A stretch of DNA of 64,000 nucleotides from Streptomyces canus (GTDB taxonomy: Bacteria; Actinomycetota; Actinomycetes; Streptomycetales; Streptomycetaceae), in contig NZ_CP107989.1 of the NCBI RefSeq assembly GCF_041435015.1, forward strand, positions 9,176,001-9,240,000, given 5' to 3'. Of this stretch, positions 8,158 through 16,924 are shown piece after piece. The stretch's first letter is position 1. Each line of letters begins with the position of its first letter. The translations under genes were made by a program, and so were the position numbers. The notes under the pieces are model-generated. The model made no database searches and was not told the origin of the DNA. It saw nothing but the letters and a program-made list of their open reading frames with translations.

Positions 8158-10095
8158 ATGAGCAATCCTGTGGGCATGTCCAGCGATCACCTGCAGTCCG
8201 CCGAGCGCTCCGCCGGCAGTGCCGAGGCACCCTTCCTCGAGCTGCTCGCCAGGGGCGCGTCCGCCGACGCCTACGAGCAGCCGGTGCTGATCGCCCGCGC
8301 CGAGGGAAGGCCGGCCGAGCGGATCGCCGCGCTCGAAGCGGCCAAGACGGTCGCCCTGCGGGTGCGCTCCGAGCTGGAGGGCCGACGCCGGCGGGAGGCC
8401 GAGCTGTCCGCCCTGTTCGAGACCGCCCACGACCTGGCCGGGCTCAGAGACCTGGACGCCGTGCTGCGGGCCATCGTGCAGCGCGCCCGGTCGCTGCTCG
8501 GCACGGACGTGGCCTACCTCAGCCTGAACGACCCGGTGCGGGGCGACACCTACATGCGGGTCACCGAGGGCTCGGTCGCGGCCCGCTTCCAGCAGCTGCG
8601 GCTCGGGATGGGCGAGGGGCTCGGCGGACTGGTTGCCCAGACCGCCCGTCCCTATGTCACCGACGACTACTTCAAGGACGACCGCTTCCAGCACACCCTC
8701 ACCATCGACGCGGGAGTACGGGACGAGGGCCTGGTCGCCATCCTCGGCGTGCCGCTGACGCTGGGGCACCACGTCATCGGGGTGCTGTTCGCGGCGGACC
8801 GGCGTGCCCGGGTCTTCGAGCGGGAGCAGATCGCGCTCCTCGGTTCCTTCGCCGCGCTGGCCGCGGCCGCCATCGACACCGCGAACCTGCTCACCGAGAC
8901 CCGCTCGGCCCTGACCGAGCTGGAGCGGGCCAACGAGATCATCCGGGATCACAGCGGCGTCATCGAGCGCGCCTCCGACGTCCACGACCGGCTCGCCGAA
9001 CTGGTGCTGCGTGGTGGCGGGGTGCACGACGTGGCCGCGGCCGTCTCCGAAATCCTCGACGGCACGGTCGAGTTCTCCGAAGTCGCGCCCACCGAGGCGC
9101 TGGAGGCCTCCCGGGCCGAAGGCCACGCCGTGCGGCACGAGGACGACTGGATCGCCGCGGTCGCCGCCGGCGGAGAACTCCTGGGGGCCCTCGTGCTGCG
9201 CGGCCACCCCGGACTCGACCCCGTCGACCAGCGCACCCTGGAGCGCGCCGCGATGGTCACCTCGCTGCTCCTGCTGGCCAGGCGCTCGGCCGCCGAGGCC
9301 GAACAGCGGGTGCGCGGCGAGCTCCTGGACGACCTGCTCGACGCCCGGGACCGCGACCCCCGTCTGCTGCGTGAGCGGGCCGCCCGGCTGGACGCCGACC
9401 TCGACGCCACCCACGTCGTGCTGGCCGCCCGTCTCGACGGCCCGGTGGCCGACGCCGACCAGGAGGCGGCCGCCCGCAGACGCCTGTGGTCCGCGGCCTC
9501 CCACCTCGCCGCCACCCGGCACGGCCTGGCCGCCGCCCGCGACGGCGGCACCGTCCTGCTGCTGCCCCTCACCGCCGCGGACACGGCCACCGAACTGGCC
9601 CGCCGGACGGCGGTACACCTGGGGACAGCGGTCCATGAGGCGGTGACTGTAGGCGCCTCGGCGCCGGTCCGCGATCTCGCCGTCCATCTGGACGCCGTGG
9701 CCGCCGCCTACGAGGAGGGCCGCCGCTGCCTCGACGCGCTGCGCCTCCTGGGCCGCTCGGGGGACGGTGCCGCCGCCGAGGACTTCGGATTCCTCGGACT
9801 GCTCCTCGCCGGTGACCGGGACATCGCGGGCTTCGTCGACCGGACCATCGGTCAGGTCGTCGCGTACGACGACCGGCGGGGCACCGATCTCCTGCGCACC
9901 CTCGACGCCTACTTCGCGTGCGGGATGAGCCCGGCCCGCACCAAGGACGAGCTGCACGTCCATGTGAACACCGTCGCCCAGCGACTGGAGCGGGTGGGCC
10001 GCCTGCTCGGTGAGGACTGGCAGAGCCCTGCCCGCGCGTTGGAGATCCAACTCGCGCTGAGGCTGCACCGGTTGTCGGCGCCGACGCGGCACTGA
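8158..10095 (+). CDS. GAF-domain PucR/CdaR-type transcriptional regulator
   Basis: 645 residues. An N-terminal coiled region (about 40-85) leads into a GAF sensor domain (about 90-245; LSALFETAHDLAGLRDLD to LLGSFAALAAAAIDTANLL). A middle GGDEF-like/CdaR region follows, and the C-terminus carries the PucR-type HTH (LLRTLDAYFACGMSPARTKDELHVHVNTVAQRL across about 580-612). Such proteins bind a small ligand in the GAF domain and activate or repress nearby catabolic genes. It is 64 bp downstream of the 3-hydroxybutyrate dehydrogenase gene and converges with an MHS transporter, so both are likely targets. ATG 8158 is preceded by a GGGGTGAG Shine-Dalgarno-like run. Confidence 0.85.
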   Translation: MSNPVGMSSDHLQSAERSAGSAEAPFLELLARGASADAYEQPVLIARAEGRPAERIAALEAAKTVALRVRSELEGRRRREAELSALFETAHDLAGLRDLDAVLRAIVQRARSLLGTDVAYLSLNDPVRGDTYMRVTEGSVAARFQQLRLGMGEGLGGLVAQTARPYVTDDYFKDDRFQHTLTIDAGVRDEGLVAILGVPLTLGHHVIGVLFAADRRARVFEREQIALLGSFAALAAAAIDTANLLTETRSALTELERANEIIRDHSGVIERASDVHDRLAELVLRGGGVHDVAAAVSEILDGTVEFSEVAPTEALEASRAEGHAVRHEDDWIAAVAAGGELLGALVLRGHPGLDPVDQRTLERAAMVTSLLLLARRSAAEAEQRVRGELLDDLLDARDRDPRLLRERAARLDADLDATHVVLAARLDGPVADADQEAAARRRLWSAASHLAATRHGLAAARDGGTVLLLPLTAADTATELARRTAVHLGTAVHEAVTVGASAPVRDLAVHLDAVAAAYEEGRRCLDALRLLGRSGDGAAAEDFGFLGLLLAGDRDIAGFVDRTIGQVVAYDDRRGTDLLRTLDAYFACGMSPARTKDELHVHVNTVAQRLERVGRLLGEDWQSPARALEIQLALRLHRLSAPTRH

Positions 10096-10122
10096 CCCCC
10101 GCACGCACGCCGCGTACGGGGG
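10096..10122. terminator. Convergent-gene hairpin candidate
   Basis: CCCCCG (10096-10101) and CGGGGG (10117-10122) form a 6-bp GC stem with a 15-nt loop immediately after the PucR-type gene stop and before the end of the converging transporter gene. It has no T-run. It could serve both directions. Confidence 0.35.
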
Positions 10123-10148
10123 CCGGTGGGGTCGGGCACCGCCAGGAT

Positions 10149-11537
10149 TCAGGCGGTCCGGGCGTCCGCGGCGGAGGACTTGGCCGCGGGCTCCGGCTCG
10201 GTGGCCGGCTCGGCGTCGGCCAGGTCCCGGTGGCGTGTCTCCTTGGCGACACCCACGGCGACGACCGTCAGGACGGCCGCGGCGATGACGTACAGGGCGA
10301 TCGGGGTGGAGCTGCCGTAGTCGGAGAGGAGGGCGGTGGCGATGAGAGGTGCCGGGGCACCTGCCGCGACGGAGGCGAACTGAGCGCCGATGGAGGCACC
10401 GGAGTACCGCATCCGGGTCGCGAACATCTCCGAGAAGAAGGCCGCCTGGGGCGCGTACATGGCGCCGTGCATGACGAGTCCGACGGTCACCGCGAGGATC
10501 ATGTTGCCGAAGCCGCCGGTGTCGATGAGGGAGAAGAAGGGGAACATCCACAGCCCCACGCCGACCGCGCCTAGCAGGTACACGGGGCGCCGGCCGACGC
10601 GGTCCGACAGGGCTCCCCAGGCGGGGATCACCGCGAAGTGCACGGCCGAGGCGATCAGCACCGAGTTGAGGGCGGTCTGCTTGGAGACTCCGGCCGACGT
10701 GGTGGCGTAGACGAGGATGAACGCGGTGATGACGTAGTAGCTGATGTTCTCCGCCATGCGCGCGCCCATAGCGACCAGGACGTCACGCCAGTGGTGCCGC
10801 AGCACGGAGACGATCGGCAGCTTCTCGGCCACGCCGTCCCGCGCCGCCTTGCGGGCCTCCGCCTGCGCCAACGCCTGCTTGAACACGGGGGATTCGTCGA
10901 CGGACAGCCGGATCCACAAGCCGACGATCACCAGGACGCCGGAGAGCAGGAAGGGAATCCGCCAGCCCCAGCTGCCGAACGCGGCGTCCGACAGTACGGC
11001 GGTCAGCAGCGACAGCACACCCGTGGCGAGGAGTTGTCCGGCCGGCGCGCCGGTCTGCGGCCACGAGGCCCAGAAGCCGCGTCGCCGAGCGTCCCCGTGC
11101 TCGGACACGAGGAGTACGGCTCCGCCCCACTCTCCGCCCAGCGCGAAGCCCTGGACCAGGCGCAGCACGGTCAGCAGCACGGGAGCGGCCGTGCCGACGG
11201 TCGCGTGCGTGGGCAGCAGCCCGATCGCGAAGGTCGCCCCGCCCATCAGCAGCAGGCTCAGGACCAGCAGCTTCTTACGCCCGAGCCGGTCGCCGTAGTG
11301 CCCGAACACCAGGGCGCCGAGCGGACGGGCGGCGAATCCGACGGCATACGTCAGGAAGGACAGCAGCGTGCCGACGAGCGGGTCGGAGTCGGGAAAGAAC
11401 AGTTTGTTGAAGACCAAGGCGGCCGCGGAGCCGTAGAGGAAGAAGTCGTACCACTCGATGGTGGTGCCGATGAGGCTGGCGGCGACGATGCGCTTGAGGT
11501 TGTTCGGGGCCGGTGGAGCGGTTGCGGGCGACGACAT
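10149..11537 (-). CDS. MFS transporter, metabolite:H+ symporter (MHS) family
   Basis: 462 residues, 12 predicted membrane segments. The MFS loop 2-3 signature GHYGDRLGRKK is present (about residues 75-85), a second copy SDRVGRRP follows in the other half, and the N-terminal TTIEWYDFFLYG and the LVQGFALGGEWGGA motif are typical of the MHS family (shikimate, proline/betaine, alpha-ketoglutarate symporters). It probably imports a small organic acid; the adjacent 3-hydroxybutyrate dehydrogenase suggests a hydroxy or keto acid, by inference. ATG 11537 is chosen over a GTG 48 nt upstream because GGAAG sits about 8 nt before it and it begins just before the first helix. Confidence 0.85.
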   Translation of the reverse strand: MSSPATAPPAPNNLKRIVAASLIGTTIEWYDFFLYGSAAALVFNKLFFPDSDPLVGTLLSFLTYAVGFAARPLGALVFGHYGDRLGRKKLLVLSLLLMGGATFAIGLLPTHATVGTAAPVLLTVLRLVQGFALGGEWGGAVLLVSEHGDARRRGFWASWPQTGAPAGQLLATGVLSLLTAVLSDAAFGSWGWRIPFLLSGVLVIVGLWIRLSVDESPVFKQALAQAEARKAARDGVAEKLPIVSVLRHHWRDVLVAMGARMAENISYYVITAFILVYATTSAGVSKQTALNSVLIASAVHFAVIPAWGALSDRVGRRPVYLLGAVGVGLWMFPFFSLIDTGGFGNMILAVTVGLVMHGAMYAPQAAFFSEMFATRMRYSGASIGAQFASVAAGAPAPLIATALLSDYGSSTPIALYVIAAAVLTVVAVGVAKETRHRDLADAEPATEPEPAAKSSAADARTA

Positions 11538-11585
11538 CGGCACCACTTCCTGGGATGTGACGGGGACGTTTGCGTGTCGCCACAC

Positions 11586-12496
11586 CGTAGGAATCCGCAG
11601 GTCAGGCGCACATGTGGCGGGGCAACATAGTTCGAGGGTTCGCTATGCGTGCGGCCACCATGCCGGCTCATGGATTGGCGGTTCAGGGGAGCGATGGTGG
11701 TCGAAACGAGTGCCGTCCAGGACGCGCAGTTCAGGGTGATTTGACAGTGCGGTGCTGACTCCCGTGCTGGTTTGGTTCTGACTAAAAGCCCACGTCATCA
11801 CCTGTGCTCACCCCTCCCGTGCTGACTTGGTGCTGACTACACTCCGTTGAACTCGGACATCTTGGGGCACCTACGCCGCTGTGACCAGCGCCTTGAGCTG
11901 CTCGATGTCCGTAGGGGGCTGCTGTCCGTCGTGCATGGCGGGGGCGCGTAGGGAGTCGGGGAACCGCTCCCTGCTTACCGGGTCGAGCACGGTGTCCACG
12001 CCCCGGCTGCCGATATGCCCGCGGACCGGCCGAGCCCGCCGTCAATCTGCACCACCAGGTCGGCACCCGGCGGTCCGCAAGTGGCCGACGATGCCGGGTC
12101 GGTAGAAGACATAACGGGGCACTGGCCGTGGCAGTGGCGCGTCGTGCTGTTCGTCGGGCCTGTGACGCTCAGGACGGATGACGTAGAACGAGACGCCGAC
12201 CTCGATCGTCGCAAGGTGGGTGAAGAACTCGATCGCCATCGGCGGCGTCCGTCGGCCGATTGGTAGTCGGCAGCGGCACGGCGATCTCCTGGGCAGGTCC
12301 CGCCGTGCTGCTCGCCTACGTCGGTGTCGGCGGCGGGTGATGGGACCGCGACATCGCTCGAGGTGATCCCTTCACCTGGGGCGGTCTTGACGATTCGCTG
12401 CCGCAGCGTCGCCTCTGGTGGTCTCGTCCCGAGACCGTGGTCGCAGTGGCCACGATCCCGTCCCAGGACATCTCGCCGCATGCCCGAGCGCAGACC
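11586..12496. other. Gene-poor decayed region left of the acyl-CoA dehydrogenase remnant
   Basis: No intact gene is recognisable. Minus-strand coding-like fragments exist: one from 12239 down to 12042 (starts MAIEFFTHLATIEVG) and one ending at the TAG near 11876 (ends IEQLKALVTAA), in different frames, as if from a broken gene; no family was recognised. The stretch 11740-11855 contains imperfect direct copies of GTGCTGACT associated with CCCGTGCTG. GC content and codon bias are weaker than in the flanking genes. Confidence 0.4.
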
Positions 12497-13577
12497 TCAG
12501 TCACGGCCCTTCGACGCCAGGTCACGTCCGATGAGCTCCTTCATGATCTCGGTGGTGCCGCCGTAGATCGTCTGGATCCTTGTGTCGACGTATGCCCGGC
12601 CGACCGGGTATTCCTTCATGTAGCCGTAGCCGCCGTGCAGTTGCAGGCACCGGTCGACGACCCGCTTCTGCAGCTCGCTCACGAACCACTTGCCCTTGGC
12701 CGCGTCCACCGGGGTCAGCTCGCCCGCGTTGTAGGCGCGCACCGAGCGGTCGACGTAGGCCTCTGCCACATCGATCTCGGTGGCCATCTCGGCGAGCTCG
12801 AAGCGGATGTGCTGAAAGTCACCGATGGGTTTGCCGAATGCCCGGCGGTCGAAGCAGTAGTCGCGGGTGAGGTCGAAGATCGCCCGGCTGGTGGCGATCG
12901 CCATGGCGGTCACTCCGAGCCGTTCCCTGGGCAGATGGCTCATGAGCTGCTGCAGGCCCGTGCCCGGGAGGCCGACCACGTTGTCGGCCGGCACGCGTAC
13001 ATCCTCGAAGTAGAGCTCGGCGGTGTCCTGAGCGGGGAGTCCGATCTTGTCCAACTTGCGGCCACGGGTGAAGCCCGGCATGTCCCGCTCGACCACGAGG
13101 AGGCTGAAACCGCGCGACCCGGCGTCGGGGTCCGTGCGCGCGGCGACGATCACCAGGTCTGCCATCATCCCGCTGGAGATGAAGGTCTTCTGGCCATTCA
13201 GGATCCAGTCTTCGCCATCGGGGCGGGCCGAGGTGCGGATGCCCCGCAGGTCGCTGCCGGTCCCCGGTTCGGTCATCGCGAGCGCGCCGATGGTTTCACC
13301 GCAGGCGAAGCCGGCAGCCAGCGCCGCTTCTGCGCGTCATTGGTGAGATCCAGCAGGTAGTGCAGTACCAGGTCGTCCTGCAGGGCGACGGTGAGGCCGA
13401 AGGACAGCGCGTGGACGCGGGCGATCTCCTCGCAGACGACCATGCGGTAGCGGTAGTCCTTCTCGGCGGCGCCGCCGTATTCCTCGCCGATCTGCAGGCC
13501 GTAGATTCCCTGCTGCGCGGCCGCGGCGAAGACCTTGCGGTCGATCCACCGGTCGGACTCGGATGAACGGGTCGGGT
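12497..13577 (-). pseudogene. Acyl-CoA dehydrogenase, frameshifted and 5'-truncated
   Basis: The 3' part (13276 down to 12497) reads as a good acyl-CoA dehydrogenase: TEPGTGSDL with FAD/substrate contacts, FEDVRVPADNVVG, the YCFDRRAFGKPIGDFQ segment, and C-terminal QLHGGYGYMKEYPV. The 5' part is in another frame (IYGLQIGEEYGGAA to NDAQKRRWLP) and stops matching before about 13577. The two frames join if one G is restored at about 13311-13313, where the frame would then read WLPGFACGE. The product would be an FAD-dependent beta-oxidation enzyme, but as it stands the gene is broken. The normal N-terminal helices are missing. Confidence 0.8.
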
Positions 13578-14120
13578 CGGACCGCCTGTGCGACCGCGCC
13601 CGGCGACCTCGAGTTGATCTGCACGCCTCCCGGACGCGCCGGCCCGTCGGTGGCGCACCTTGACCTTGCTGAGCGCGGCACCCCCGGGCGCGGCCACGGC
13701 GATCTGGATCAGCTCCGCCGACTCGGCAGGCGCTCGACCACCTGCCGACTCGGACGTGAGGGAAGCACGAGCCGGCCGAGGGCACCGATCACGATGCCGA
13801 TGACAATCGCGCTGACCACGCCTGAGAGCTCCAGGCGGTGTCACCCCATTGAGAAGTTTTCATCCTGCTTTCGCAGGTCACGGGGCTGGTGTGGCCCTGA
13901 GTTCGACTTGGACGTCGACGCTACGGGGCATGAGAACGCCGTCGGACTGCCAGCGCCGCACCGAAACCGTCCCGGCCCAGGACGGGACGGCTTCCCGGCT
14001 CGAAGAACAAGCACCGGGCCAAGCGCCACGACGTGGACAAGACCGTCAAACGCGCCGGGTCGATCAAGGAACACCAGGCTCGCCGAGGTTGAATGCCGAG
14101 CCGAGACCTGCGCTGCTCGC
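13578..14120. other. Intergenic stretch with insertion-sequence end and short Lys/Arg-rich ORF tail
   Basis: No intact gene is seen. Bases 13850-13867 (minus strand) carry an 18-mer that recurs at 23213-23230. A plus-strand frame from about 14003 to a TGA at 14090 reads KNKHRAKRHDVDKTVKRAGS and ends QARRG; it resembles the basic C-terminal tail of some transposases or nucleic-acid-binding proteins but cannot be assigned. The rest shows mixed frames without a start or Shine-Dalgarno. Confidence 0.35.
13850..13867 (-). repeat. Inverted copy of 18-mer CAGGATGAAAACTTCTCA (left copy)
   Basis: The minus strand reads CAGGATGAAAACTTCTCA, identical to plus-strand 23213-23230. Similarity continues weakly (TGG then GGTGAC) on the distal side of both. 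It is probably the remnant of an insertion-sequence end. Confidence 0.6.
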
Positions 14121-16604
14121 CTACGGCAGGGTCCATTTCTGGTTGGTGCCGTTGTTGCAGGACCAGATGTTCAGCCGGGTGAGGTTGGCGGTGTTGCCGC
14201 CGGGGACGTCCAGGCAGCGTCCGGACTGCATGCTGCGCAGGCTGCCGTCAGCCTGCTGAGTCCACTTCTGGTTGTCTCCGCCGTTGCAGGTCCAGATGTC
14301 GACGAGGGTGCCGTTGATCACACCCTGCTTTACGACATCCAGGCATTTCCCGCCGATGGTCAGGCTGCCGTCGACGTTGTAGGTCCAGGTCTGTGACCCT
14401 GGCTTCTGGTTGCAGTCGTAGAGCTGCACCGCGGTGCCGTTGGTGGTGTTGCCTTGGTTGAGGTCGAGGCACTTGCCGGCGAGGCCGGAGGGCACGGGGC
14501 CCGAACGGGTGGGGATCGGGTTGCTCCCCGGGGTGACGGAGAAGTTGTCGAACTGCTGTGTCTGGTAACCGCCCCCGTTCACGCTACTGGTGGAGTCCAC
14601 GGTGCCCAGTCCGGCGCGGCCGTGGGTGTAGCTGTTGTCCGTGACACTGCCCAGAGCCGTGCCGTCGAGCTTGGCGCTGATGGTCGACCCCTGCATCGTC
14701 AGTGAGACGGTGTGCCACTGGCTGGTGCCCGGTGCCGTTGTAGTGCCGCTGGCGAGGGTCGTGAACCCCCACGTGTTATTGCTGTTGACAACGGACTTGA
14801 CGATCGACCACGTGCCGGTGCTGCTCACCCGCAGGTGGTACGCCTGCAGGCCGTTGTCGTTGCGACCTTGCATGCCGATGCGGCCCAGCAGCTCCACCGC
14901 TCCGGACTGCTCGAACATCGTGTCCGCCGTGACGGTGTAGTTGCCCCATGAGTCGTCGCCCATGAGGGTGTACGGCGCGTAGTAGTTCTCGCCGGTCCAG
15001 CGGACGGGAGCCGCTGGTGCCATCTGGCGCAGGCAGGTGCCGGTGCGTCCTCCGCCGCAGGCCACGGTCTGGAAGGCGCCGTTCATGTCGGTGAAGTACT
15101 TCGGGGACGTGGTGGTCGCCGGGGTCTGGAAGTTGTTGGAGTACGGCAGGCTCAGGGGGGCCGCCGAGGGCGCGGTGGCGGTTCCCTTGCCCTGCCCGGT
15201 CGTCGTGGTGACCGTGTACACGTAGCCGGGCTGCAGTGCCAGCGTGTAACTGCCACCGGAGGGGGTGACGTCGGTGGTGTGCACGAAGTGGTCACTGTCG
15301 TTGGGCGAGTTGAGGTCGGTGCCCCAGACGTGCACCTGGCCGGTGGACAGGCCGCCCGTGACGTGAACGGTCAGGGACTGCGCGGCCGTGGCGTCCACCG
15401 TCTCGATGACGGTGCTGTAGTCACTGTGGTTCGGCGACTTCAGTGTCACGTAGCTGCCGTTGGACTTGGCGCCGCCCAGGTAGCCGCTGGCCGAGTCCTG
15501 GTACTGCCAGCCGATCTGCGCGAACTGGGACGTGTGTGCGAGGACCCAGGCCGTCTTGGCGATGCTGTAGTGGCCCGACCAGGGCTGGTTGGCGACGGCC
15601 AGCCCGTTGAAGGCGAAGTAGGTGTTGGGATAGAGCGCGGCCACGAGCGGCCAGTTGTAGTAGGCCGTCATACGGCCGTCGATGTAGTCCCGGTTGACGG
15701 CCCGTGCGACCGATGTCGCGCCGGCCTCGGCGTCCTCCGACCCGTTCTCGCTCGCCCACAGCGGTTTGCCGAGGTTCTGCGCGGTGCTGGTGCTCGCGCA
15801 GCTCTTGAAGTCGGAGTTGTTGCCGATGGCCCCGCCGTTGCTGTAGCCGCAGGGGTAGTGGACGCCCACGATGTCCACCGCGTTCTTGAACGTCGGGTCG
15901 CCGGCCATCGCGTCGGCCACCGACCAGTTGTCGTCGGCCGCGACCAGCTTGGTGGCACCGTAGCCCTTGGAGACCAGGGCGGACTTGAGGTTCTCGTACC
16001 AAGTCTTGTTGAAGCCGCGCTCGTTCCAGCCGCCCAGGTAGTCGATGTCGAGCTTGTGCTGGGCGGCGCAGCCCATCCAGTCCGTCAGGTAGCTGATCGC
16101 GTCGGAGGTGAAGAAGGTGTTGCTGCCGCCACCGACCCAGCCGGGCGCGCCCCAGGCGAGCCCGTAGAGTTTGATGTCGGGGTTGCGGGTCTTGGCCTGC
16201 TCCGCGAGCCACCACTCGTAGCCCTGGTTGCAGTCGACCACGCCCTGGGTGTGCTCGTGGCTGGCCTCGGCGCCGTCGGTGGTGTTGGTGTCGCCGCCTA
16301 TTTCGATCTTGAGGGACTGGAGCGAGGCGCCGTAGCCGGGCTTGAACAGGTAGTCGAGGATCTGGCCGCGCTGCGGCTCCGGATAGTCGATCAGCAGCCG
16401 GGTGTTGCCGCCGCCGCCGGAGATCGCGCCCACACCGTCGAAGGTCCGGCCCGTGCCGGAGCCGTCGACGGTGATCGAGGTCTCGGTGGCCGCCTGTGCC
16501 GCCGGCGCCGACCAGCTCACCAGCGCCGCGGCGGCGAGGGAGAGGGCGGCCAGGAACGATGTCCGTCTCGTGCGTCGCCGGTGGATCGGGGACCTAAGGT
16601 TCAT
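14121..16604 (-). CDS. Secreted GH59 galactocerebrosidase-like glycosidase with C-terminal ricin lectin domain
   Basis: 827 residues. A Sec signal peptide with twin Arg-rich start (RRRTRR) and hydrophobic core ends near AQA-AT (about residue 38). A (beta/alpha)8 domain of GH59 type follows; the acid/base Glu is in LGGWNERGFNK (about E195) and the nucleophile Glu in LWASENGSED (about E286). A beta-sandwich/lectin-like region (about 480-690) resembles the GH59 accessory domains, and three ricin B repeats close the protein (QTW, QKW, QKW; about 700-827). It should release beta-galactose from glycolipids or galactosyl polymers outside the cell. A strong GGAGGCGAC Shine-Dalgarno precedes ATG 16604. 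It lies among pseudogenes but is itself uninterrupted. Confidence 0.85.
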   Translation of the reverse strand: MNLRSPIHRRRTRRTSFLAALSLAAAALVSWSAPAAQAATETSITVDGSGTGRTFDGVGAISGGGGNTRLLIDYPEPQRGQILDYLFKPGYGASLQSLKIEIGGDTNTTDGAEASHEHTQGVVDCNQGYEWWLAEQAKTRNPDIKLYGLAWGAPGWVGGGSNTFFTSDAISYLTDWMGCAAQHKLDIDYLGGWNERGFNKTWYENLKSALVSKGYGATKLVAADDNWSVADAMAGDPTFKNAVDIVGVHYPCGYSNGGAIGNNSDFKSCASTSTAQNLGKPLWASENGSEDAEAGATSVARAVNRDYIDGRMTAYYNWPLVAALYPNTYFAFNGLAVANQPWSGHYSIAKTAWVLAHTSQFAQIGWQYQDSASGYLGGAKSNGSYVTLKSPNHSDYSTVIETVDATAAQSLTVHVTGGLSTGQVHVWGTDLNSPNDSDHFVHTTDVTPSGGSYTLALQPGYVYTVTTTTGQGKGTATAPSAAPLSLPYSNNFQTPATTTSPKYFTDMNGAFQTVACGGGRTGTCLRQMAPAAPVRWTGENYYAPYTLMGDDSWGNYTVTADTMFEQSGAVELLGRIGMQGRNDNGLQAYHLRVSSTGTWSIVKSVVNSNNTWGFTTLASGTTTAPGTSQWHTVSLTMQGSTISAKLDGTALGSVTDNSYTHGRAGLGTVDSTSSVNGGGYQTQQFDNFSVTPGSNPIPTRSGPVPSGLAGKCLDLNQGNTTNGTAVQLYDCNQKPGSQTWTYNVDGSLTIGGKCLDVVKQGVINGTLVDIWTCNGGDNQKWTQQADGSLRSMQSGRCLDVPGGNTANLTRLNIWSCNNGTNQKWTLP

Positions 16605-16792
16605 GTCGCCTCCAAGGGCGCTAGGCCATCAATTGAGAACAGGTACGAACGGACCCGAGACCGCGGAGGGCTTGGCATGTCCTACGGACAGCGGCGGATA
16701 CGCCATGACGGCACGAGTGCGGTACGGCAGACCCCAGCTCCCGACGTCGACCAGGACGCGTGCCGACCGGATGCCATCACCGCGGGACGCTG

Positions 16793-16835
16793 CTGCGGGA
16801 CGGTGCCGGCTCATGTGGCCGGCACCGTCCCGCAG
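16793..16835 (-). terminator. 18-bp perfect hairpin behind the signal-peptide remnant
   Basis: CTGCGGGACGGTGCCGGC (16793-16810) and its exact reverse complement (16818-16835) flank the 7-nt loop TCATGTG. This very strong stem lies 17 bp downstream of the minus-strand mini-ORF stop. No T-run follows, as is usual for Streptomyces terminators. Confidence 0.65.
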
Positions 16836-16852
16836 CCGGGATCAGCCCACGT

Positions 16853-16924
16853 TTACAGCACCGCGGGGAGAGCCATCGCAAGCACCGCGGACAACTTACG
16901 GATACGAGAGGTGGATTGCTTCAT
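16853..16924 (-). pseudogene. Signal-peptide-only remnant of a secreted protein gene
   Basis: A 23-codon frame starts MKQSTSRIRKLSAVL, continues AMALPAVL and stops at TAA. It has the basic n-region and hydrophobic h-region of a Sec signal peptide but no cleavage site or mature part. A strong GGGAGGGG Shine-Dalgarno sits 6-7 nt before the ATG, and a perfect hairpin follows the stop. The simplest reading is an internal deletion that removed nearly all of a secreted protein while leaving its translation start and terminator. It could instead be a true short peptide. Confidence 0.5.

Noticed and set aside
8047..10551. 834-codon minus-strand open frame
   Set aside because: Fully antisense to the PucR-type regulator, His/Gly-rich and without domains; typical high-GC shadow.
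14003..14092. Lys/Arg-rich 29-codon ORF tail
   Set aside because: No start, Shine-Dalgarno or family match; kept only as a note in the intergenic entry.
16853..16924. Chaplin or rodlin gene start
   Set aside because: The signal peptide is followed directly by a stop; no chaplin domain or Cys pair is present.
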